A stretch of DNA of 31,025 nucleotides from a virus, in IMG/VR virus record IMGVR_UViG_3300032284_001473, positions 1 to 31,025 of that record; one strand, given 5' to 3'. The notes under the pieces are model-generated. The model saw nothing but the letters and a program-made list of their open reading frames with translations, was not told the DNA's origin and did not search any database. Both the position numbers and the translations under genes were made by a program. How positions within the stretch are numbered: position 1 is the first letter of the stretch; every line of letters begins with the position of its first letter. Below, in pieces: positions 23,688 through 29,886 of this stretch.

Positions 23688-23910
23688 TCCCCGGCTCCGT
23701 TTTAGACTTTAATGCCAAACCGCCACCGCCACCGGCAAGAATAGCCGATGCACCAATAGCCCAGTTTTGCGGGTCAAAATTACCATGTATCGCCGCATGA
23801 TACGCTGTAATAGCGCAATACACGATGGACATTTTGGCCCAAAGGATACGACCAATATCCCAAGTTGCGTTATCTACGCCTGTAAACATATGTTTTAATG
23901 CTTGAAGCAT
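23668..23910 (-). CDS. Holin candidate, 80 residues
   Basis: A small protein with two likely membrane segments (IVYCAITAYHAAIHG region and NWAIGASAILAGGGGGLAL) and a short basic-acidic tail. Size, topology and position directly before the spanin and endolysin genes fit a class II holin, which forms inner-membrane holes at lysis. The conserved head FTGVDNATWDIGRILWAK is familiar from phage holin-type proteins. No dual start is seen. Confidence 0.75.
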   Translation of the reverse strand: MLQALKHMFTGVDNATWDIGRILWAKMSIVYCAITAYHAAIHGNFDPQNWAIGASAILAGGGGGLALKSKTEPGNVGPTA

Positions 23911-23911
23911 G

Positions 23912-24379
23912 TTATTTCACCGTAATCATAAGAAATACGCCAATTGCACCAATGCCTATTACCAGAAAACCGACAATACTGCTAACCATAATCAAATCCT
24001 TACGGTTTTCTTCCTGTTCTTTTAAATGCACCGCTGCTTGACGGGCAGCTTCTTTCCGCATTTCAATCACTTGCCGTTGGATGCCTTCCCATGCAGCAGG
24101 GCCATATTGTCCTATGAAAAGATTTTTGACCTGCAACTGCATGTCTAATGCTTTTTGCTTTGCAGCATAGATTTTGACAGCGTCTGCTTCAAATTCAGCT
24201 TGAGATTGAAACAGTTTCTTTTTGCGGGGCGTTGAAGCAATTGTAACAATTTGCCCAATTTTACCAAAAAGATCGGACACTTTACCGGCAGTATCCATCA
24301 TATCCTGCCCAGCATCAACGGCGGATTTAATGGTATTATAAAGTGCGGTAGCACCCGCTATAAGGGTAAACGGGTCCAT
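23912..24379 (-). CDS. Conserved phage membrane protein, 155 residues
   Basis: Helical, with a hydrophobic N-terminal helix, a long charged middle (KKLFQSQAEFEADAVKIYAA) and one clear membrane segment at the C-terminus (residues of about 131-152). Similar proteins with this layout occur near lysis or structural genes in aquatic phages. It could be a lysis accessory or a virion membrane-binding protein; I cannot decide. AAGGAA precedes the start. Confidence 0.75.
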   Translation of the reverse strand: MDPFTLIAGATALYNTIKSAVDAGQDMMDTAGKVSDLFGKIGQIVTIASTPRKKKLFQSQAEFEADAVKIYAAKQKALDMQLQVKNLFIGQYGPAAWEGIQRQVIEMRKEAARQAAVHLKEQEENRKDLIMVSSIVGFLVIGIGAIGVFLMITVK

Positions 24380-24399
24380 AACGCATTTCCTTATATTAT

Positions 24400-25503
24400 T
24401 TAACCGACAATGCCACCGCGTTTATAAACGGTAAATCCGGGTATTCCTGCTGCCGCTGCGCCTTGCAATGCACTTTCTTCAGCAGGGTTAGCCCGAACAG
24501 AATTAAGATTTGCTATGTATCCGGGGCCAACATCGGTTGGTAATACTGGCGCAGGTGTTCCTGCTGCTGCCGTAACAGGTGTTAACGCCATAGCTTTTTG
24601 ATAAGCTGTTGCATCTGCGCCTGTTGCACCACCGGCAATTGTGGTCGATAATTTATTAGGATCACTTGCTAATGAAGGATTGGAAGCAATTTGCTGCGCC
24701 CAATACGAATCAGTTGCAGGGTTATAAGTCCGGCCAAAATCTGTTTGATAAATATTATTCAATAAAGATGTTGTTGAATTAGCCGGTGCCGGTGTTGGCG
24801 CAGGTGTTGGGGTAGGAACTGGCGTAGGAACTGGCGTAGGTGTAGGTGCCGGTGTTGGTGCAGGCGAAGGTGTTGGAACGGGCGTTGGCGCAGGTGGAGT
24901 AACCATGCCGGAATTCAAGCTGCCGCTAAATCCATAACTAGCTGGATTAAAGCCTCCACCGCCACCCATGCCGTAGCCGCCCATACCATATCCGCCCATA
25001 GGCATACCATAACCGCCCATGCCATAACCGCCACCGTAGCCACCCATGCCATAGCCGCCGTAGCCGCCCATTTGACCCATAAATGGATTTTGCATTGCAC
25101 CTAAACCACCCATGTATGACATTGGATAGCCTTGGGAATACGCCGACATACCAAGACCGGTCATAAATGGGTTTTGTGCGCCATAACCCATCATGGACTG
25201 TTGGTTATATGCCTGTGGTTGATATTGTTGCTGGCCGTATTGCCCCATATACGGGGAAAATTGCGGTTGTTGTGCAAGGCCACCCATCCCCCCTATATTT
25301 GTTTGGGGTCCGTAACTGACAGTCGGCATTGGTTCATTATTATAAAATGGCGCCTGCTGCTGTTGATATGCCTGTTGTGCAGGATACTGTTGGTACTGCG
25401 GCTGATATTGCGGCTGCTGTGGGTACTGCTGCTGACCGTAGCCGCCAAACATATTGCCTGTTTGCTGACCATATGCAGCATTAGTTCCAGCACCACCACC
25501 CAT
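24400..25503 (-). CDS. Low-complexity Gln/Gly/Tyr-rich and Pro-Thr-rich virion protein (367 residues)
   Basis: Residues 1-130 are rich in Gln, Tyr and Pro; 130-195 is a Gly-Tyr-Met repeat; about 200-245 is a Pro-Thr-Ala/Val repeat ([10 protein letters not shown] type). Residues of about 247-305 look like a DUF4214-type unit ([20 protein letters not shown]). The C-terminus ends YKRGGIVG, sharing a RGG patch with other virion proteins here. Low-complexity parts may act as a flexible tether or as sticky surface. AAGGA precedes the ATG. Function is unknown. Confidence 0.72.
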   Translation of the reverse strand: MGGGAGTNAAYGQQTGNMFGGYGQQQYPQQPQYQPQYQQYPAQQAYQQQQAPFYNNEPMPTVSYGPQTNIGGMGGLAQQPQFSPYMGQYGQQQYQPQAYNQQSMMGYGAQNPFMTGLGMSAYSQGYPMSYMGGLGAMQNPFMGQMGGYGGYGMGGYGGGYGMGGYGMPMGGYGMGGYGMGGGGGFNPASYGFSGSLNSGMVTPPAPTPVPTPSPAPTPAPTPTPVPTPVPTPTPAPTPAPANSTTSLLNNIYQTDFGRTYNPATDSYWAQQIASNPSLASDPNKLSTTIAGGATGADATAYQKAMALTPVTAAAGTPAPVLPTDVGPGYIANLNSVRANPAEESALQGAAAAGIPGFTVYKRGGIVG

Positions 25504-25538
25504 CGTCGCATTCCTTCTATAAATAAACGGTCTTTATC

Positions 25539-25727
25539 TTATTCCGTTTCTGTTGATTTGTCATCAGTAGCAGGCGGCGCAGATGCGGCTTGTACCTGTG
25601 ATACGCTTTGGCCGTGTAACAACTGAATTAAATCAGCAACTTCCGAATAAACGCCTTTTGCAAGGTGCTGTAAAATAGAATTTACATGACCAACTGTTAA
25701 TTTTAGTTCCAATTCTAAATTTTCCAT
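25539..25727 (-). CDS. Conserved small phage protein, 62 residues
   Basis: Starts at the ATG 25727 with GGAGA eight bases upstream; a GTG just before is possible. It has a helical core (ELELKLTVGHVNSILQHLAK, SEVADLIQLLHG) and a disordered tail. Small proteins of this pattern lie in the structural region of many marine phages. A chaperone or accessory role is possible, but function is unknown. Confidence 0.75.
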   Translation of the reverse strand: MENLELELKLTVGHVNSILQHLAKGVYSEVADLIQLLHGQSVSQVQAASAPPATDDKSTETE

Positions 25728-25736
25728 CACTTTCTC

Positions 25737-26045
25737 CTAAAACGGTGGTTTCTGCGTTAACATGACTGGTTGGGATAATTGCTTAATTTGGGCAGCAATT
25801 TGATCCTGTACCCCATTCATACTGATTGATTCGGCTACCCAGCGGTAAGCCATATCCTGCGTTATATCTGCATAGGCAATAAATTGTGCAGGATTAGGCG
25901 TACCTAATTTTACTGTACCAGAACTAGATGATGAAACAAATCCATCCGTACCAGAACAAACCCAGTTAATGGCTGTAACCACATTGGATAGGCCATCCGA
26001 TAGTGGATTCACTATAAACTGGGGAAATGACCATTTGTATTGCAT
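25737..26045 (-). CDS. Conserved small phage protein, 102 residues (DUF7936-like)
   Basis: The N-terminal half has QYKWSFPQFIVNPLSDGLSN, INWVCSGTDGFVS; the rest is helical, with DMAYRWVAESI. I recall this layout in a small structural-region family of marine phages. Its ATG shares one base with the stop of the fibre-like gene upstream. Function unknown. Confidence 0.72.
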   Translation of the reverse strand: MQYKWSFPQFIVNPLSDGLSNVVTAINWVCSGTDGFVSSSSSGTVKLGTPNPAQFIAYADITQDMAYRWVAESISMNGVQDQIAAQIKQLSQPVMLTQKPPF

Positions 26046-26542
26046 CAAAGTCCCAAAATCATAGCATAAGCAATGGATTGCGCCTGCGTAACACCACCGC
26101 CTGTGCTTGAAGAACTAGCCAAAGCCACATTGGTGCCGTCGCAGTATACAATAATGCTATATGTTCTTGGAATAACCAATGTCGTTCCAGCCGCAACATT
26201 GCTGCCGTTATTGGAACCCATTGTAACCGTATAAACACCGATTGTATTATTCGTAACGACCCACATGCCAGCTACGTTCTGCGGCAATAAAACCGTCTGA
26301 TTCGCGGCCAACGCGCCGGTCAATAAGAACCGCATACACTGCGATGTGGAACCCGATGCCGTTGAACTAGGCGCGGCAATGTTGGTATTTGTTGGCGATC
26401 CGCCCGTGTTTACAGAAACACTGGTTGTGCTACCAAATACAAGGTCAAGAATGCTTGAATTATAGTTAAGCGGCTGATCCCATGTAGGGGATGTGCTATT
26501 ATACGCTGGTTCGTTTAGGGCAAGGTTGGTGGTAATACTCAT
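26045..26542 (-). CDS. Tail-fibre-like virion protein, 165 residues
   Basis: The N-terminus (LNEPAYNSTSPTWDQPLNYN, ILDLVFG) is like the heads of tail-fibre or appendage proteins that begin a repeat of short beta units; the rest is Thr/Ser/Gly-rich beta structure (AANQTVLLPQNVAGMWVVTN). It has no enzyme motif. It overlaps the gene upstream by ATGA. It probably is a small fibre or adhesin component. Confidence 0.75.
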   Translation of the reverse strand: MSITTNLALNEPAYNSTSPTWDQPLNYNSSILDLVFGSTTSVSVNTGGSPTNTNIAAPSSTASGSTSQCMRFLLTGALAANQTVLLPQNVAGMWVVTNNTIGVYTVTMGSNNGSNVAAGTTLVIPRTYSIIVYCDGTNVALASSSSTGGGVTQAQSIAYAMILGL

Positions 26543-26775
26543 TTGTCAGCCTTCCCATCCAGCTTGTCGTAAATACGTTGGAACATGGACTCAATGTGAT
26601 CCATACGCTTGTCCAAATCTTCTTTAAGGACGTATTCTTTTGGCAATGTGGCTTCTAATTTATTAATATCCCGCTGTAGTTCTTTAACAGCACCCCATAA
26701 TTCCCGCATTAGCCATCCGGCTACGGTTAGAATAGCACCTAATCCAAGATTTATGAGGTTCTGAAATTCAACCAT
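26539..26775 (-). CDS. Small membrane-anchored coiled-coil protein, 78 residues
   Basis: A hydrophobic N-terminal helix (residues of about 6-25) is followed by a coiled coil (ELQRDINKLEATLPKEYVLK, DKRMDHIESMFQRIYDKL). The layout resembles small holin-like or i-spanin-like proteins, but the true lysis block lies further downstream. A perfect TATAAT element lies about 30 bases upstream. Confidence 0.72.
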   Translation of the reverse strand: MVEFQNLINLGLGAILTVAGWLMRELWGAVKELQRDINKLEATLPKEYVLKEDLDKRMDHIESMFQRIYDKLDGKADK

Positions 26776-26802
26776 AATTACAATTCCAAATTTACTTATT
26801 TG

Positions 26803-26808
26803 ATTATA
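26803..26808 (-). promoter_or_regulatory. Possible late-operon internal promoter (-10 element)
   Basis: On the minus strand the gap between the adhesin stop (26835) and the next start (26775) contains a perfect TATAAT. The best -35-like TTGGAA is 20 bases upstream, which is too far for a standard promoter. The gap is AT-rich. Confidence 0.3.
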
Positions 26809-26834
26809 CTACACCATAACCAAAAATATTCCAA

Positions 26835-28544
26835 TTATGGGAACCCTACGCAAGTTGAGGGAAATAATCGTTTACATCCGGGCCAAACAATGCGGACTGC
26901 GCCATTGCCCCCAGCATTTAAATTTCCACAAGAAGCACGGGAATTTCGGGGACCGCCGCCACCATACGTTCCACCATATCCACCTACGGTGTTTCCAAGA
27001 CTGCTTCCTTGAGTTCCCCCAGATCCACCATATCCACCTGTTGAACTTGTTCCACCGCCACAGCCAGATGTTCCTTGCCCATATAAACCTACGCCGCCGC
27101 CGCCCCCGTTAAAGGAGCCACCACCGCCACCGCCGCCGCCAGAACCTGCTGTTGCTGCACATAAACAACAATTTCCCCCGCCATTTCCGCCGTTACCCGA
27201 ATATCCCCCGGCACCGCCAGCCCCATGTCTACTGTTACCGCCCTTACTACCCGCATTACCGCCATTGCCCCCACCATCGCCAACATGGGTGCCACCAGTT
27301 GTTCCTACACCAGTAGGAGATTTGCCCGCCACTAAAGTTATGCTGCAAAAATATGATGAGGTAGGTTTACTGCTTGAAACCGTGCAAGAATTATTTGGAA
27401 AAGTATTATTACTACCTTTGCCAACTACAACTGTATAAGAATTTCCCGGAGTGACAGTAATATTGTTTTTATAACCAAGACCACCACCCCCACCACTACT
27501 ACCCGCATAACAAGTGCTTCCGCCGCCAATTGCAACTACTGAAACCTTCGTTACCGTGGACGGGGCTACCCATGAATATGTTCCGGGAACAATGAAAACG
27601 GCAGACCCATATTCCCCAGAACCAGAAACGCATGTGGATGGAAACGATCTTGTATTTCCGGGCCAAATAATACGCACCGCGCCACTTCCGCCTATTGTGG
27701 CATTGTAAGAACTTGCAGGAACATATCTTCCATGACCGCCACCGCCAAATTGTCCCGCCGTTCCACCGCCTAATGGACACGTTCCAGTAACACCGTTTCC
27801 TCCACCAGACCCTCCACCACCGCTGCCATTAGGATAAGTTCCTCCGGCACCGTTAGAACCTTGCCCATAAACGCCTACACCCCCACCGTTTCCATATAAA
27901 TTGCCGCCGCCACCGCCGCCGCCAGAACCAGACAATCCATTGCACGTTGATGATCTTGCGTTTCCCCCGTTTCCGCTATACCCGCCAGCGCCACCTCCGC
28001 CGCCGGGCTGAAAATTAGAACTATTTACACTGCCACTTCCACCATTCCCCCCCCCACAACCAGTATGGGTTCCGCCACAAACTGTAAAAGTTCCGCCCTT
28101 TCCAGAAACTGTTGATAAATTAACAAAATAACTATTTCCGCCACAAGTAGCAGCCCATGTATTAATTCCCCCAGCGCCAACTACAACCGTATATGAATTA
28201 CCGGGTGTTACGGAATAATTATTTTTGTAACCAAGGCCACCACCTCCGCCACCGTAGCCGGGATAAGATCCGCTGCAATTAATCCCCGTTCCGCCAGCCC
28301 CGCCCCCTATAGCAACAACAGAAACATTATTAACGCAAGAAGGGGCAACCCAAGTGTAAGTTCCCGGAGTTGAATAAAGTTGTCCACCGGGTGGAATATT
28401 TCCGGCAATAGGCCAAACACCTTGTTTTACATATTGGGTCATTTGGTCAACTGTCCAAACGCCGGGTGCCGCCCCATTTGAATATGGACCAGTAGGTGTA
28501 GTAACGTTTTTGTTAATAAAACCGCCAAGGTATCTGGTAGACAA
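26835..28544 (-). CDS. Glycine-rich adhesin with two tandem modules (569 residues)
   Basis: The start is a TTG at 28544 with a perfect AAGGAGG seven bases upstream. After an N-terminal part (residues 1-58), two related modules follow: about 59-310 and 318-569. Each has PGTYTWVAPS or PGTYSWVAPS, VSVVAIGGG, GLGYKNN, VTPGNSYTVVVG, a long Gly-Gly-rich core, and a closing AVRIIWPG or AVRIVWPG then FPSTCV. Gly-rich cores of this type form polyglycine-II helix bundles in T-even-like adhesin tips (S16 gp38). The likely role is host recognition. It may be a receptor-binding tip; the FPST ending is a familiar close of marine phage fibres. Cysteine is unusually frequent. Confidence 0.85.
   Translation of the reverse strand: MSTRYLGGFINKNVTTPTGPYSNGAAPGVWTVDQMTQYVKQGVWPIAGNIPPGGQLYSTPGTYTWVAPSCVNNVSVVAIGGGAGGTGINCSGSYPGYGGGGGGLGYKNNYSVTPGNSYTVVVGAGGINTWAATCGGNSYFVNLSTVSGKGGTFTVCGGTHTGCGGGNGGSGSVNSSNFQPGGGGGAGGYSGNGGNARSSTCNGLSGSGGGGGGGNLYGNGGGVGVYGQGSNGAGGTYPNGSGGGGSGGGNGVTGTCPLGGGTAGQFGGGGHGRYVPASSYNATIGGSGAVRIIWPGNTRSFPSTCVSGSGEYGSAVFIVPGTYSWVAPSTVTKVSVVAIGGGSTCYAGSSGGGGGLGYKNNITVTPGNSYTVVVGKGSNNTFPNNSCTVSSSKPTSSYFCSITLVAGKSPTGVGTTGGTHVGDGGGNGGNAGSKGGNSRHGAGGAGGYSGNGGNGGGNCCLCAATAGSGGGGGGGGSFNGGGGGVGLYGQGTSGCGGGTSSTGGYGGSGGTQGSSLGNTVGGYGGTYGGGGPRNSRASCGNLNAGGNGAVRIVWPGCKRLFPSTCVGFP
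26845..26903 (-). repeat. Adhesin 3'-end repeat, copy A
   Basis: This 59-base stretch at the end of the 569-residue adhesin gene aligns without gaps to 29897-29955 at the end of the next adhesin gene. By hand count about 48 of 59 bases match. A weaker third copy is at 27625-27683, the end of the first module. It encodes the AVRI(V/I)WPG to FPSTCV ending. Confidence 0.75.
27625..27683 (-). repeat. Adhesin module-end repeat, copy B (internal)
   Basis: This is the end of module 1 of the 569-residue adhesin, in the same frame and orientation as the copies at 26845 and 29897, and shares GGGCCA and the GCGCC end. It marks the module boundary. Confidence 0.6.
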
Positions 28545-28546
28545 AA

Positions 28547-28777
28547 TTAAACCTCCTTGGATATAATTGCCGTAGAAGTATTCCTATCAATGGACATTAC
28601 ACCATAGCACACAATATTCCAATCCCCACCATCCCGTTCATCCGTAACGGGGGTTGTAATGTTTAAATGCTTAAACAGGTATTCTTTACCATTTTCAAAT
28701 ACCCGCCAAACATGATCTTCTGTCCCACGGCCTTGTTGCCCACGGGATTTGTTAAACCTTATGGCATATTTGTTCAT
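28547..28777 (-). CDS. Conserved small phage protein, 76 residues
   Basis: The protein has EDHVWRVFENGKEYLFKHLN and DWNIVCYGVMSIDR, a pattern I recall from small conserved proteins of aquatic phages placed near structural genes. It is probably a small beta-rich domain. The ATG overlaps the oxygenase stop as ATGA, and its final codons contain the ribosome site of the adhesin gene, so the three are translated together. Function unknown. Confidence 0.78.
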   Translation of the reverse strand: MNKYAIRFNKSRGQQGRGTEDHVWRVFENGKEYLFKHLNITTPVTDERDGGDWNIVCYGVMSIDRNTSTAIISKEV

Positions 28778-29436
28778 ATCACTTCAGCCGCCGGAATGTT
28801 GTCTGTTTGACGAACACCAAGGTTAAAGTGAATGAATTGGATTGGTTTTTTAGCGGCATGACGGGTAAATGAATGTGCTAACCAAGCATTTGTAAATATC
28901 ATTAAACCCGGTTCAGGAACAAAATTAATCATTCCACTAGCCGCCGTTGCCTCACCACCGTTTTTTTCCGGCAAACTGGTCATTACCTTACCAGCCCGTG
29001 GATCATGGAATACTACACGGGAGCCGTCTTCGGGGGTTTGAGTAAAATAAAACCCAACAATTTGTGATCCAAAACCGTGGACGTGTTGTTCCATAGCGGA
29101 GTGCTTGTAGTGTTGCTGGCACCACATTTCCGAAAAAAACGTATGGAATCCCGCCATGTTATATCCTTGGCCGTCAAGAATATTCCATGCCGTTTGACCG
29201 ACAAATGCAGCAAAATCTTGCATCCGTGGATCGTCGTAAAGATTGCCCGTCATGTATACTGGATAAATTTCATCCAGTTTTTTGTCTTTTTTAACTTTTT
29301 CTACGTTTTCATCACAAACTTGACGTACAACTTTAAGAAATTCGGGTTTTTTGACGGTATAAATCAGTGTTGGAAAATAATTAAACGTACCTAATTGATT
29401 TTCCTGTTCTTCTACTGCTTCCGCAAGATTGTTCAT
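28774..29436 (-). CDS. 2-oxoglutarate/Fe(II)-dependent oxygenase
   Basis: The start at 29436 is chosen for the GGGGG upstream; a longer frame to 29481 overlaps the next gene. The 220-residue protein has QHVHGFGSQIVGFYF at about 117-131, with H118 and H120, VVFHDPRAG at 141-149, and LMIFTNAWLAHSF at 178-190 with H188. This is the layout of phage 2OG-Fe(II) oxygenases related to prolyl 4-hydroxylases and PF13759. The first metal motif is H-x-H, not the usual H-x-D. The target is unknown; it lies between two fibre-type genes, so a virion protein substrate is possible. Confidence 0.85.
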   Translation of the reverse strand: MNNLAEAVEEQENQLGTFNYFPTLIYTVKKPEFLKVVRQVCDENVEKVKKDKKLDEIYPVYMTGNLYDDPRMQDFAAFVGQTAWNILDGQGYNMAGFHTFFSEMWCQQHYKHSAMEQHVHGFGSQIVGFYFTQTPEDGSRVVFHDPRAGKVMTSLPEKNGGEATAASGMINFVPEPGLMIFTNAWLAHSFTRHAAKKPIQFIHFNLGVRQTDNIPAAEVI

Positions 29437-29450
29437 ATTTCCCCCGTTAA

Positions 29451-29867
29451 TTACGTTGTTGGCGGAGTAAATTCCACCCATGAAAGTGTTGGCTCATCCC
29501 AACGGTATTCTTTACCGTCAGTTGGCTTAGGCTTTGGCGCAGAATATGTCAATGTAGCTTCATCTAATGTCCATGAAGGAAATGGCGGATTTGCTTTGTA
29601 TTGTGCAATCTTTTCTGATTTTTCTTGTTCAGTCATTGGACGTAAAGACCAAACATCTTTTACTATTTTATCAAACCATTGGTAGCTAACTTCAGCTACT
29701 TCAAATGGTTCCGGTTGCACATTTTGGGGCACCCGTTCAAATACAGCAAATTCAGGCGGCAAATTGTTTACGTCAATATGCGGAAATGCTTGACGAAAAT
29801 TGTCACCAAAAATTGGGTGTTCAAAAGGCTGACCGTTGCGGATTTGAATGTATAATTCTATTGGCAT
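29451..29867 (-). CDS. Conserved fibre-associated phage protein, 138 residues
   Basis: Begins MPIELYIQIRNGQPFEHPIF, then NLPPEFAVFERVPQN, and a helix (MTEQEKSEKIAQYKA). The C-terminus has KEYRWDEPTLSWVEF. I recall this family next to tail-fibre genes of marine phages, where it may help fibre assembly. AGGAG precedes the ATG. The role as a fibre chaperone is inference. Confidence 0.78.
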   Translation of the reverse strand: MPIELYIQIRNGQPFEHPIFGDNFRQAFPHIDVNNLPPEFAVFERVPQNVQPEPFEVAEVSYQWFDKIVKDVWSLRPMTEQEKSEKIAQYKANPPFPSWTLDEATLTYSAPKPKPTDGKEYRWDEPTLSWVEFTPPTT

Positions 29868-29886
29868 TTCTATTTACTCCTATGAT

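Noticed and set aside
26837-27112. Plus-strand frames opposite the glycine-rich adhesins (also 29889-30215, 30262-30489, 30530-30739)
   Set aside because: They are shadows of Gly codons read as Pro, Ala, His or Arg on the other strand and lack ribosome sites.
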